From: Paludifilum halophilum
GTDB lineage: Bacteria; Bacillota; Bacilli; Thermoactinomycetales; DSM-45169
DNA: 64,000 nt
NCBI RefSeq assembly: GCF_002245355.1
Contig: NZ_NOWF01000008.1
Location: 1 to 64,000, forward strand
Direction: 5' to 3'
The notes below the pieces were generated by a model, which ran no database searches, was not told the DNA's origin, and saw only the letters and a program-made list of their open reading frames with translations. Each line of letters starts with the position of its first letter. Positions within the stretch are counted from its first letter, which is position 1. The position numbers and the translations under genes were made by a program. Shown here one piece after another: positions 51,248 through 60,136 of the stretch.

Positions 51248-51835
51248 TCAAGGGTGAATCTCCTTCATGTTCTCTTTCAAGTCCTCGTATTCCTCGATGA
51301 GTTCCTCGTATTCGCTGTCTTCCTGTTTGTATTTTTCCACTTTCCAATCCCCGTCGTAATGGTTGACCCGGATGTAAAAATCGCGGTCGTCAGCCGACCG
51401 GTGAATATAATAAGTTCGCTGTGCATCGGTTTGTCCTTCCGAGGGATCCTCACCGATTAGAACCGACGAATCCCGTTTCTCCTTTGGACTTTGCTTCATC
51501 GCCTCTTTAATCTCGGCGTTAAGGGAGTCCATCAGTTCATAGCGTTCTGTCTTGCTCATCTCATCCAGTTCCTTGACCGTGTACAGCAATTCCTTCGCCG
51601 CTTCCGAATCCCCTTCCACGTAAACCGCTTGATAAAAATCAATGGCGGTTTCCTCCGCAGAATTCGACCCGAAACTGACGATTAACAGAAGGACGGCCAA
51701 AAGAAAGACCCCAGCCAGGGAACAGAGGATGATTTTCGCCCGCTTTGAGAGCATCTTCCACAGATCGGCGATCTGGGCCTTTCGCACTCTGGCCTTGAAT
51801 CGCAGTTGTTTGAGCCGGTCGTTTTTTTCTTCCAT
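51248..51835 (-). CDS. Membrane-anchored hypothetical protein
   Basis: 195 residues, ATG 51835 after GAGAGGAG. Basic cytoplasmic N-terminus (about 1-35), one membrane helix (IILCSLAGVFLLAVLLLIVS, about 36-55), then an extracytoplasmic domain (60-195) with an NTF2-like outline (AIDFYQAVYVEGDSEAAKEL; FYIRVNHYDGDWKVEKYKQE) and an acidic C-terminal helix. Resembles DUF4878-type proteins. Function unknown. Confidence 0.65.
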   Translation of the reverse strand: MEEKNDRLKQLRFKARVRKAQIADLWKMLSKRAKIILCSLAGVFLLAVLLLIVSFGSNSAEETAIDFYQAVYVEGDSEAAKELLYTVKELDEMSKTERYELMDSLNAEIKEAMKQSPKEKRDSSVLIGEDPSEGQTDAQRTYYIHRSADDRDFYIRVNHYDGDWKVEKYKQEDSEYEELIEEYEDLKENMKEIHP

Positions 51836-52009
51836 AAATACTCCTCTCACATTCGTTTGGGGATCATACTTTTGTCGTTTTTATTCAGAATATCGGAAAC
51901 TGTCAAGGAGTCAATAGGTAAGAAGGCTTAGTCGATACACCTGTAAAACAAAAATTCCCCGTTCAACGAATGCTTCCGTTGAGCGGGGATTGTTTTTCAG
52001 ACTGGGTCT

Positions 52010-53719
52010 TTACCCCTTTTGGGCGGTCTGACGTACCTTTTGCGGACTGTCCAGTTCCAGAACGCGGTCGGCCAGATGCCGGGCCTCCTCCGTCTGAGTA
52101 CGGCGAACCTGTTCCTTGACGACCGGAATGGCGCCGGCGCTCATGGAAAGTTCATGAAGTCCCAGACCGATCAGGACTTCGGCCATTTCGGGATCGCCGG
52201 CCAATTCACCGCACATCCCGGCGATAATCCCCCGTTTGCGGGCCGCTTCACAGGTTTGGCGGACCAAGCGCAGTACAGCGGGGTGAGCGGCGTCATAGAG
52301 GTGGGAGACTTGCTCATTCCCCCGATCGGCGGCCAAGGTATACTGGGTCAAATCATTGGTGCCGATACTCATGAAATCGACTTCACCGGCCAGGAGATCG
52401 GCTCCGATCGCCGCTGCGGGTACTTCGACCATGATTCCCACTTTAATGGAGTCGGCAGTGGGGATCCCTTCCTGATCCAATTCCTGGCGGCACTCGTCGA
52501 GAAGGCTTTTGGCCTCTTGAATTTCCGACACGTTTTCCACCATCGGAAACATCATCCACAAATCCCCGTAGACACCGGCGCGAAGGAGAGCGCGCAACTG
52601 GGTTTTGAATATTTCCGGGTTGGACAGGCAGAATCGGATGGCACGGTGCCCGAGAAAGGGATTTTCCTCTTCCGGCAGTTCGGCGTAGGGCAGATCCTTA
52701 TCCCCGCCGATATCCAAGGTGCGGATGACCACCGGCTTGTCGCCGAAAGCTTCCAGTGCCTTCCGGTAAGCGTCAAACTGCTCCTCCTCCGTGGGCCAGT
52801 GGTCATTTTCCAGATAGAGAAACTCCGTCCGGAACAAACCGACTCCCTCGGCACCGTTGGCCAGAGCTGTTTCAATATCCTTCAGCCCACCGATATTGGC
52901 AAATACCTGAATGCGTTCTCCGTCGGCGGTGACAGCATCCTGCTCCGCCTTTTCCAGTGCTTTTTCCCGCAGTTGCTGTTGTCGTTCCATCTCCCGGCGG
53001 GCTTTTTCTTCTGTGTCGGCATCCGGATTGAGCACGATCGTCCCTTCATCCCCGTCGATAATCACCGTATCTCCGTCGCTGACGTTGTCGATGGATGAAC
53101 CCAAGCCCAGCACGGCGGGAATACCCAATGTACGGGCCATGATAGCGGCGTGGGCGGTTTGGCTTCCTCGAGCGGTAACCATGCCGGCGATCCCGGGAGG
53201 GAACTGAGCCGTATCCGAAGGAGCCAGTTCCTCCGCCACAACAACACTGCCGGCTTCCAACAAGGACGGATCTAGAGGCTGACGACCGGACAATAGGAGC
53301 AGAAGGCGGTTACCCACGTCCCCAATATCATCTGCCCGGGCTTGCATGTATTCATCCGGAAGAGACGAGAGCATTTGGGACATCTCCTCTGTGACACTTT
53401 GGCAGACGGATTCCGCATTTTTTTTCTGATCCCGGATGCGGTTTTTTATTTCGTCAATATAAGCGGGGTCCTCCAGAAAGGAAAGGTGGGCGTCGAAGAT
53501 GCCGGCTTCTTCCTCACCGATGCGTTCACGGGTCGTTTCCCGCAGACGGGTGATCTGCTCCTTGGCTTGGTTTACCGTCTCCTCGAAACGGTCGACTTCC
53601 GCCTCGGCGTCGGATATGGTTTTCGTCTCCACTTGGGGAGTCTCTTTTCGCCACCATACGGCTCGGCCGATGGCCAACCCCGGGGCTGCGCCTACTCCGT
53701 TCAGCGGTTCGGTTGCCAT
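52010..53719 (-). CDS. ptsI: PTS phosphocarrier enzyme I
   Basis: 569 residues, ATG 53719, 24 bp after ptsH. N-terminal HPr-binding/phosphohistidine region (1-230) with the active His in SQTAHAAIMARTLGIPAVLG, linker, and a C-terminal PEP-binding barrel (TEFLYLENDHWPTEEEQFDA; VDFMSIGTNDLTQYTLAADR). The usual Gly-Gly-Arg-Thr-Ser-His around the active His is here Gly-Ser-Gln-Thr-Ala-His. It transfers phosphate from PEP to HPr. Confidence 0.95.
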   Translation of the reverse strand: MATEPLNGVGAAPGLAIGRAVWWRKETPQVETKTISDAEAEVDRFEETVNQAKEQITRLRETTRERIGEEEAGIFDAHLSFLEDPAYIDEIKNRIRDQKKNAESVCQSVTEEMSQMLSSLPDEYMQARADDIGDVGNRLLLLLSGRQPLDPSLLEAGSVVVAEELAPSDTAQFPPGIAGMVTARGSQTAHAAIMARTLGIPAVLGLGSSIDNVSDGDTVIIDGDEGTIVLNPDADTEEKARREMERQQQLREKALEKAEQDAVTADGERIQVFANIGGLKDIETALANGAEGVGLFRTEFLYLENDHWPTEEEQFDAYRKALEAFGDKPVVIRTLDIGGDKDLPYAELPEEENPFLGHRAIRFCLSNPEIFKTQLRALLRAGVYGDLWMMFPMVENVSEIQEAKSLLDECRQELDQEGIPTADSIKVGIMVEVPAAAIGADLLAGEVDFMSIGTNDLTQYTLAADRGNEQVSHLYDAAHPAVLRLVRQTCEAARKRGIIAGMCGELAGDPEMAEVLIGLGLHELSMSAGAIPVVKEQVRRTQTEEARHLADRVLELDSPQKVRQTAQKG

Positions 53720-53743
53720 GATACCCCTTCTTTCCCTGTGGTT

Positions 53744-54007
53744 TTATTCTCCCAGTCCGGACTCAATCAAGTCGCGCAATTGTTGTGCGGCTTGATCTTC
53801 GTCTTCCCCTTCGGCACGGATGGCGATTTCATCTCCTTTTCGGACAGAGAGGGACATGACGCCCAATAAACTTTTGGCATCCGCTTGTTTGTCCTCCTTA
53901 ACAAGCTGAATGTTGCTGGTGTAATTACCCGCTTCCTTAACCAGCAGAGCCGCCGGACGGGCGTGCAACCCGCTTTTGTTCTGTATGGTGATTTTTTCTT
54001 CAGTCAT
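53744..54007 (-). CDS. ptsH: PTS phosphocarrier protein HPr
   Basis: 87 residues, ATG 54007. His15 in SGLHARPA takes phosphate from enzyme I, and Ser46 in AKSLLGVMSL is the HPr kinase site used for CcpA control in Firmicutes. First gene of ptsHI. A sigma-54-type promoter and an inverted repeat lie 200-280 bp upstream (see regulatory entries). Confidence 0.97.
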   Translation of the reverse strand: MTEEKITIQNKSGLHARPAALLVKEAGNYTSNIQLVKEDKQADAKSLLGVMSLSVRKGDEIAIRAEGEDEDQAAQQLRDLIESGLGE

Positions 54008-54203
54008 GGATCAATCCCTCGATTCTTTGGTGTTTTTTCAGCCGGTGAGGCTGGTGACAGGAACGGGGGGACAGTAAAGGAGTCTCCCGAAAAGACATTT
54101 TATAAGAACGGATCGGCTCAAAATCAAGAGGAAATCTTTTATATCCTTTCCCCCGTCGACAGAACCATGCATGATTAGACAGCCGGAAGGCGAAGAAGGT
54201 TTA

Positions 54204-54221
54204 TTGCAAAAAGGATGCCAA
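54204..54221 (-). promoter_or_regulatory. Sigma-54 (-24/-12) promoter of ptsHI
   Basis: Minus strand TTGGCATCCTTTTTGCAA: TGGCA and TTGC spaced exactly as in sigma-54 promoters (GG to GC 10 bp apart). Start would be about 54193, giving a 186-nt leader to ptsH. Confidence 0.75.
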
Positions 54222-54259
54222 CCCTCGGAAAAAGGGAATGAGGAAAGAGTGTGTAATCA

Positions 54260-54290
54260 ATTGCACAGTTATAGGCGGTTCGTGTGCAAT
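54260..54290. promoter_or_regulatory. Inverted repeat, likely activator site (UAS) for the LevR-type protein
   Basis: ATTGCACA and TGTGCAAT, 15 bp apart, perfect 8-bp arms. The centre lies about 80 bp upstream of the predicted sigma-54 start, right for an enhancer, and just after the stop of the activator gene. Confidence 0.6.
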
Positions 54291-54310
54291 CGATCGATCT
54301 TTCCCGGATG

Positions 54311-57043
54311 TTATCCGGAGAGGCGACTCAGGAATTCGGCGGTGCCTGAGGGAAAAGGAAGGGCGAAGGTTTCGGTCAGGGCTTGCAGGACCCGGGACCA
54401 ATCATCGACAGCCGCCGGGTGGATCGGTCCGAGCTCATTCGGGTTTTCCTCCGGAGGAAAGTCGGATTCTTCTTTCTCTCCTTTTAACCGTTGTTTTAAC
54501 AGATGATCCGTCATGACTCCGACATGCATCCACAATCCCAGCTCCCGCTCCGGTTCCAGAGAGCGGCGCCGGCACAGAGGGGCCATCTCCCGATCCATGA
54601 CTTGTACAAATAATCGGGGATTGAGATGGGTGATGGTTTCCAACAATCCCTGTTCCACGAGACTGGGGATCTCTTCCCGTGAAATGGTTTCCTTCCCGCT
54701 GTCGGAAGCTGGAGACACCGAAGAGGCGGGTGTCGCATCCAAGAGGCTCCACAGTCGGTCGATCCCTTCCGGTTGCAACAACTCCCAGGCGGGCAAAAAG
54801 GGGACTCCGTCTAATTCGGGGGAAATGGTTCCCACCACAGCGATTAGTCGGTGCTCGGAGGCCAGGTGTTGGAGAAGGAGGGAAGACCGGGTGTTCGGTT
54901 CAAGGTGAAGGGAACGGATCCATACGTCGGAGTCCTGCGGTCGAAGGTGTTCCCGCAGCCAGTTTTCCAGGAGGACAGCGGCTCCCTCCCCAGTCAGGCA
55001 AACGGTGGCGATCATCCGTTTTTGCGGCGGGTCGAAACCTTTTCCGGAAAAGGAATAACCGGGAGGAAATCCCGACCGGGCAGCCAGTCGAACCGACTCT
55101 GCCAGGGTGGACAGATCGTTTTCCGGCAGCAGGGATTTCCGTCCCGCTTCGATCACCATCGGCAGATGAGTCTGAGGGATGATTTCCACCGGCAGACCCG
55201 CTTCCCTCCTGACTGCTTCGCCCATGGTGGTAAGGGAGCCCATATCCACCAGAATCAGCACCCCCGCTCCTCGGTCGATTTCCTTCACTTTTTGAGCGAT
55301 CCTTCGGTATGCGACTTCCGGTGGCTGGTAGAGGGGCATGTCCACGGAATGGACTGCGGAACGGCCCAGGAAGGTATTTGTCACGTCCGCCATGGAACGG
55401 GCGGAAGAATCACCGTGGGCGGCTACCAAGACGGCTACCCGCTTTTCCTCCGCGGAAGGGCGGGAGCGGGAAGAAAGAAGAAGAGCGATCAGTTGAACTT
55501 CTTCCCGAGGGAAGCGGACATTCGTCTCCTCTTCCAAAGCTTCCGCCAGCACGTGCGCCGCATCCAAATAACGATCAGAATCCGGGGGAAGGGCGGGCAG
55601 TGTGTTTTGCCGGCCGCGGGGGCGGTTCATAAAAGCCTGGAGATGGAGTCCCAGGGCAATCGTTTGCTGATCAGTGATGGGCTCAGGCAAAAAGGGGCGA
55701 GCTTTCTCCAGAGCGTTTTGCAGTGTATTCATCCATTCTTCTCCCAACAGCCTTTTTCCCCCGGTACAATCCCCCGGCTGGATCCGGGAAGTTTCCATTA
55801 AGGCATGGATGTATTGATTCACTACCCGTTCCAACTCCTGATCCGCTTTCTCGGGTTCCATCCCTTGCAGGGACAGCTCCCGTTCCCGGCGGGTCAGTTG
55901 TTCGTAGACATTAGGCAGGTGATTCATTTCTCCCGGAAGACGGTCTTGCAGATGAATCGACGGATCAGGTGTAACGGCGGGAGGCGGGGATGGGATGGCC
56001 GCCCGAACCGCATCGGGCAGGTCGCCGGTCTCCAGCTTCACCGAATCATCGCGGTCGCCCCGGGATCGCAAGTGGCGCAGAAAGGCCCGGGCACAGGCGA
56101 TTTGTACATCGCTTTTCAGTTGGCCGATATTGCCTTGACACTCATAACTTAGAAGAGCGGAGCGACATTCCGGGGCGATCGACAGTTGGACTCTCATCTG
56201 CTCGGCTTCCGCTTGCAAGAAGGTATCCAACAGTCGTTCCCGTTCGATGCGAGTCCGCTGTCGCAGAGGAGGCAAAGAAAGCTGGACAGAAAAACGCCGG
56301 TACAGGGTGGGGAGGAGAGCTTCCTCGGGAGAGCCCGTCGTTGCCCCGATCAGCCGCACATCGGCGGTTCGGTCCGTGGTTGTCTCTCCCAGCCGTCGAA
56401 AGGTCCCCCGGTCGATCAGGTAAAACAACATTTCCTGACCCGCCGGGGGAAGGCGGTGGATTTCGTCGAGGAACAGAACCCCTCCCTCCGCCCGTTCCAC
56501 CAGTCCGGTCCGGTCGGCATCCGCTCCGGTAAAGGCTCCTTTTTTGACCCCGAACAGTTGACTGACCAACAGCTCGGGGTTCTGTGCGTATTCCGAACAA
56601 TTAAAAGCGATAAAGGGGGCGGAGTCTTTGAACCGACCCTCTTTCCGGGCGGCTTGGTAGAGAGAGCGGGCCAGATAGCTTTTTCCCACACCCGTCTCTC
56701 CGTATAACAGAAGGGGCAGTCCCCGGGGAGGGTAGAGCAAAGCGGCCATCGCCTCTTCCAGATGAGGACGAAGACTGTCCCGGGCACCGACGAGAGAAGG
56801 AAATCTCTCCCTCCATCGATCTTCCAGTTCCAACGCGGGATCGCCGGTTTTAGCCGGCAAGTAAAGAACTGGTCGTCCCGGAACTTTTCGGGCTCGTTCT
56901 TTTTTTACCAGTTCGTTGAGATAGCGGCTGGCGGTGGAGCGATCCAGTTGGAGCTGTTTGCCGATTTCCTTCGCCGAACATCCCTGGCGGTATTGATTGA
57001 AAAACTGCTGAAGTCTATATTCAACCCGGTTTAATTGGTTCAC
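54311..57043 (-). CDS. LevR-type sigma-54-dependent activator with PRD and PTS domains
   Basis: 910 residues, GTG 57043 after AGGAGGG. HTH (about 1-50), AAA+ domain (about 85-330) with Walker A GETGVGKS and GAFTGA, which contacts sigma-54; PRD1 (about 365-490; ALGLHLQAF); mannose-type EIIA (about 510-640; VAAHGDSSAR with a His), EIIB-Gat-like (about 690-780), PRD2 (about 800-910; MHVGVMTDHLLK). PTS phosphorylation of PRD and EII domains would set activity. Of the Bacillus LevR and Listeria ManR class; no IIABCD sugar genes are next to it. Confidence 0.92.
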   Translation of the reverse strand: MNQLNRVEYRLQQFFNQYRQGCSAKEIGKQLQLDRSTASRYLNELVKKERARKVPGRPVLYLPAKTGDPALELEDRWRERFPSLVGARDSLRPHLEEAMAALLYPPRGLPLLLYGETGVGKSYLARSLYQAARKEGRFKDSAPFIAFNCSEYAQNPELLVSQLFGVKKGAFTGADADRTGLVERAEGGVLFLDEIHRLPPAGQEMLFYLIDRGTFRRLGETTTDRTADVRLIGATTGSPEEALLPTLYRRFSVQLSLPPLRQRTRIERERLLDTFLQAEAEQMRVQLSIAPECRSALLSYECQGNIGQLKSDVQIACARAFLRHLRSRGDRDDSVKLETGDLPDAVRAAIPSPPPAVTPDPSIHLQDRLPGEMNHLPNVYEQLTRRERELSLQGMEPEKADQELERVVNQYIHALMETSRIQPGDCTGGKRLLGEEWMNTLQNALEKARPFLPEPITDQQTIALGLHLQAFMNRPRGRQNTLPALPPDSDRYLDAAHVLAEALEEETNVRFPREEVQLIALLLSSRSRPSAEEKRVAVLVAAHGDSSARSMADVTNTFLGRSAVHSVDMPLYQPPEVAYRRIAQKVKEIDRGAGVLILVDMGSLTTMGEAVRREAGLPVEIIPQTHLPMVIEAGRKSLLPENDLSTLAESVRLAARSGFPPGYSFSGKGFDPPQKRMIATVCLTGEGAAVLLENWLREHLRPQDSDVWIRSLHLEPNTRSSLLLQHLASEHRLIAVVGTISPELDGVPFLPAWELLQPEGIDRLWSLLDATPASSVSPASDSGKETISREEIPSLVEQGLLETITHLNPRLFVQVMDREMAPLCRRRSLEPERELGLWMHVGVMTDHLLKQRLKGEKEESDFPPEENPNELGPIHPAAVDDWSRVLQALTETFALPFPSGTAEFLSRLSG

Positions 57044-57206
57044 GTCCGACCCTCCTTTTCTCTATCATACACACTTTGCACACTGAGAGGGAAGATGCTG
57101 GTTGAGTCGGAGGGGCGATTGCATAAAACTTACAACCGATCCCCGTTTGGTTCTATGTTACCATGTCGGTGAGTTTCAATAGATTAGACAAAAAAGGGAG
57201 GATATA

Positions 57207-57890
57207 ATGAGAAACTCTAAATTATTCCAAAAGGTTTTGGCAGCATCGACGGCGTTGCTTCTGGTCGGAACCGCCGCCCCTATCGCCGGGCAAGCCAATG
57301 CGGCTTCCGATGCGGATGCGGACCGAAAGGTACAAAGTATTTTTGAACGGGTCGGCTTACAATCTCCCATCTCCCTGGACCGGGTCGAGGCATCACCGGA
57401 TGAGGTTGAAGAGTCGAATGATTCAAGTGATTCACAGACCCCGGAAACGCCTGAACAACCCGAATCCACGAACTCCGGTGATACAACCGACCAAACGGAC
57501 AGCAGCTTCGGGGATCAACTGATTCAAACGGGTGAAAAATATATGGGAACCCCCTATAAATTTGGGGCTTCATCCAACACGACCAAAGTGTTTGATTGTT
57601 CTTCGTTTACTCAGCGCGTCTTTAAAGAAAACGGCGTCGATCTCCCGAGAAGCTCCAGACAGCAGGCGAAAGTGGGTACCACCGTATCCAAGAGCGAACT
57701 GCAAAAAGGAGATCTTCTTTTCTTCAAACTGAGAAGTTCCAACGGTGAGATCGGTCATGTGGGTATCTATGCCGGCGACGGGAAGATCCTGCATACCTGG
57801 GGTCCCGGCGGTGTCCGCTATGATGATTTGAGTGACGGTTGGCTCGAATGGGGATATGTAAAAGCGAAACGGGTGACCCCGGCTAACTGA
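57207..57890 (+). CDS. Secreted NlpC/P60 cell-wall hydrolase
   Basis: 227 residues, ATG 57207 after GGGAGGATATA. Signal peptide 1-32 (AAPIAGQANA). Low-complexity Glu/Ser/Thr linker (about 60-100). C40 peptidase domain (about 105-225): catalytic Cys in FDCSSFTQRVF, His in IGHVGIYAGDGKILH. Cleaves peptidoglycan stem peptides; no LysM or SH3 domain is present. Own terminator. Confidence 0.92.
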   Translation: MRNSKLFQKVLAASTALLLVGTAAPIAGQANAASDADADRKVQSIFERVGLQSPISLDRVEASPDEVEESNDSSDSQTPETPEQPESTNSGDTTDQTDSSFGDQLIQTGEKYMGTPYKFGASSNTTKVFDCSSFTQRVFKENGVDLPRSSRQQAKVGTTVSKSELQKGDLLFFKLRSSNGEIGHVGIYAGDGKILHTWGPGGVRYDDLSDGWLEWGYVKAKRVTPAN

Positions 57891-57906
57891 GCTGTTTCTT
57901 GATGCA

Positions 57907-57945
57907 ACCACCCCCTGTTCCTGTTTACGGGAGCGGGGGGTTTGT
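57907..57945 (+). terminator. Terminator after the NlpC/P60 gene
   Basis: ACCACCCCCTGTTCC pairs with GGGAGCGGGGGGT; TTTGTTG follows. Confidence 0.8.
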
Positions 57946-58100
57946 TGTGGATGGGGGGGGGTGGACCCTCCCTTCGGTCCTATATCCCATGATATAAAAT
58001 CCATAGGCGGTTCAGTGTAAATCGTCGCAATGTCTTCTAATCGATGGTGGATTCAGTGTATATTGATAGGGTAATGTTGAATTTGGACGGGGGATCACGG

Positions 58101-58892
58101 ATGAAGAGGAAGGTCAGTGTCTCTGTCGCGGTGCTACTGGTATGGACGGGGATCGCTGCGGGTTGCAACCCTTCTTTTTCCCAAAAACGAGTGGAATTGC
58201 ATATCCTGGCGGCATCCAGCTTGACGGAAGCGGTCAAGGAATTGGAAACCGTTTATGAGGCCTCTCAACCGGAGATCGACATCGTGGTCAGCTATGCTTC
58301 ATCGGGGAAATTGAAGCAACAGATCGAGCAGGGGGCGCCAGCGGACGTATTTCTTTCCGCCGGGGAGAAGGAAGTGAAGGAGCTGGAACGGAAGGGGTTG
58401 GTGAATCCTGCCGAGCGGGCCGATCTTCTCCGCAATGAGTTGGTCCTGATCATTCCCGAAGAAGGACGGCAACCGGTAAAGAAGTTCGAGAATCTGGCCG
58501 ATTCTCCGGTGGACAAGTTGGCTCTGGGGCTGCCGGAAACGGTTCCGGCCGGCCGGTATGCAATGGAGGCTCTGCGCGGGACGGATCAATGGAACGACTT
58601 GCGATCCAGGGTCGTTTACGGCGGGAATGTCCGCCAGGTTCTCTCTCATGTCGCGGCAGGCAATGCGGATGCCGGGTTGGTTTACCGAACGGATCTCAGC
58701 GCCAGCCGAAGCGTCAAAGTGGCAGATGTGGTTCCCCCGGACACGTACCCACCGATCCGTTACCCGGCGGCTGTTATCGAGGGGTCGGACCATCCGAAAC
58801 AAGCCCGATCGTTTTACCGTTGGTTGAAAGGGAAGAAAGCGCAATCCATTTTTAAGAAGCACGGATTTAAAGGAGCAGCGGCCAGCGAGTAA
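58101..58892 (+). CDS. modA: Molybdate ABC transporter, substrate-binding lipoprotein
   Basis: 263 residues, ATG 58101 after GGACGGGGG (frame opens earlier at 58044 without a site). Lipoprotein signal ending IAAGC at about residue 22-23. Periplasmic-binding type 2 fold: LHILAASSLTEAVKEL, YASSGKLKQQIEQGAPADVF (oxyanion-binding Ser residues), and the C-terminal RYPAAVIEGSDHPKQARSF. Two bp before modB. No modC is present, as in Bacillus subtilis yvgLM. Confidence 0.92.
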   Translation: MKRKVSVSVAVLLVWTGIAAGCNPSFSQKRVELHILAASSLTEAVKELETVYEASQPEIDIVVSYASSGKLKQQIEQGAPADVFLSAGEKEVKELERKGLVNPAERADLLRNELVLIIPEEGRQPVKKFENLADSPVDKLALGLPETVPAGRYAMEALRGTDQWNDLRSRVVYGGNVRQVLSHVAAGNADAGLVYRTDLSASRSVKVADVVPPDTYPPIRYPAAVIEGSDHPKQARSFYRWLKGKKAQSIFKKHGFKGAAASE

Positions 58893-58894
58893 CT

Positions 58895-59560
58895 ATGGAC
58901 TTTTCTCAGTGGATTTCACCGGTCCTCCTGTCTTTGCAAGTCACCTTTACTGCCAGCTTGTTCGCTTTTACCGCCGCCGCGGCAGTGGCATGGCGGATGT
59001 CGGAACGGCGGTTTCGGGGAAAGACGACCCTGGAGACCTTGTTGATGCTTCCCCTGGTCCTGCCGCCGACGGTTGTCGGGTTTGTCTTGTTGGTGGTATT
59101 GGGTCGGGAGAGCTGGTTCGGGCGCCTTTTTGAGTGGCTGTTTCATCAACCGGTTGTCTTCACTTGGTGGGCTGCGGTGATCGCCGCGGCGGTCGTCGCT
59201 TTTCCCCTGATTTATCAGACAGTGAAGACGGGGTTTGAACAGGTGGATGTCGCATATAAGGAAGCGGCTCGGGTTTCGGGTGCCGATGAGTGGCGGGTGT
59301 TTCTCCATGTGACCCTGCCCTTGACCGGACGGTCTCTGCTGGCGGGTTATACCCTGGGTTTTGCCCGGGGTCTCGGGGAATTTGGAGCGACCCTGATGGT
59401 GGCGGGCAATGTCCCGGGTAAAACCCAAACTCTGCCGACGGCCATCTACCTGGCTGTCGAATCCGGGAACTGGGTCGCCGCCGCTTATTGGACCGCCGCC
59501 ATTGTCCTTCTCTCCTTCGGACTCCTTGGCGGGGTGCGATGGGTGCATGTCCCTCGATAA
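58895..59560 (+). CDS. modB: Molybdate ABC transporter permease
   Basis: 221 residues, five membrane segments. ABC permease EAA motif: EAARVSGADEWRVFLHVTLP, about residues 128-147. LPPTVVGFVLL and GLGEFGATLMVAGNVPGKTQ match ModB. Start at 58895 (ATG, two bases after the modA stop). The partner ATPase must be supplied from elsewhere. It could feed the molybdopterin formate dehydrogenase at 32-35 kb. Confidence 0.92.
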   Translation: MDFSQWISPVLLSLQVTFTASLFAFTAAAAVAWRMSERRFRGKTTLETLLMLPLVLPPTVVGFVLLVVLGRESWFGRLFEWLFHQPVVFTWWAAVIAAAVVAFPLIYQTVKTGFEQVDVAYKEAARVSGADEWRVFLHVTLPLTGRSLLAGYTLGFARGLGEFGATLMVAGNVPGKTQTLPTAIYLAVESGNWVAAAYWTAAIVLLSFGLLGGVRWVHVPR

Positions 59561-59588
59561 AAAATCTTCCCGGTTGACAGAGGAACGG

Positions 59589-59687
59589 TTACAGTAGCTT
59601 GATTCCCCCCATGATCAGAAGCAGGAGCGCCAAAACAATCAAAAGGATAAAGTAGATGTTTGCTCCCAAAAAACGTTTCAATATCAT
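59589..59687 (-). CDS. Small single-pass membrane protein (32 aa)
   Basis: Minus-strand ATG at 59687 lies seven bases after GGGAGGCGAG. The product starts MILKRFLGANIYF, has a 17-residue hydrophobic stretch (ILLIVLALLLLIMGG) and ends IKLL. Convergent to modB. The ribosome site and coherent transmembrane pattern support coding. Family not recognised; short membrane peptides are common regulators of transporters, which is only suggestive here. Confidence 0.55.
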   Translation of the reverse strand: MILKRFLGANIYFILLIVLALLLLIMGGIKLL

Positions 59688-60136
59688 CTCGCCTCCCAAG
59701 TGTTCGACTTGATTGTTGCATCCGATTCCTATATGATATCAGGAAGACACCTCATTTCACCAGGGTTTATGGAAGCGGCTTTGCTCAGTGGGCATTTTTT
59801 GGAGAAAGCGTTCTTTTTTTCCAAGGAGGAATCCGTCCTGCCGCGACCGAAGGGAGTTCTGTGATGAAAGAACTCCCGTCCGTAGCGGATGGACGCGCTG
59901 TCCCTATTTTTTATTTTCAACCGATCGGATACATACGGTTCATCAACATACTTCATCCTTTTTTACGACGATCTATCACGGATCAATCTGCCGACGCACT
60001 GCCTCCGGTGAGGGGGGAAGGGATGAACGGCGGCGGAGAACGGATGGATACCTTCCATCCATCGCGAAGAGGAAATCTTCGGGATCCAACGACGATGACT
60101 GGTTCAATGTGAATCCATTCTGCGGAGGTGGTCTGT
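59688..60136. other. Gap before the RodZ-like gene
   Basis: About 450 bp. A GGGAGTTC / GAACTCCC hairpin (59848-59873), a GAGGAATCC... stretch, and an open frame of about 80 codons from ATG 59863 are seen; its product is not protein-like by family and has no clear ribosome site. No supported gene. Confidence 0.35.

Noticed and set aside
58101..59560. Absence of modC treated as loss
   Set aside because: Bacillus subtilis yvgLM has the same two-gene layout, so it is not unusual.
59660..60112. 150-codon plus-strand frame before the RodZ-like gene
   Set aside because: Mixed composition with many Arg/Pro/Ser, no ribosome site, and overlaps the small membrane gene antisense.
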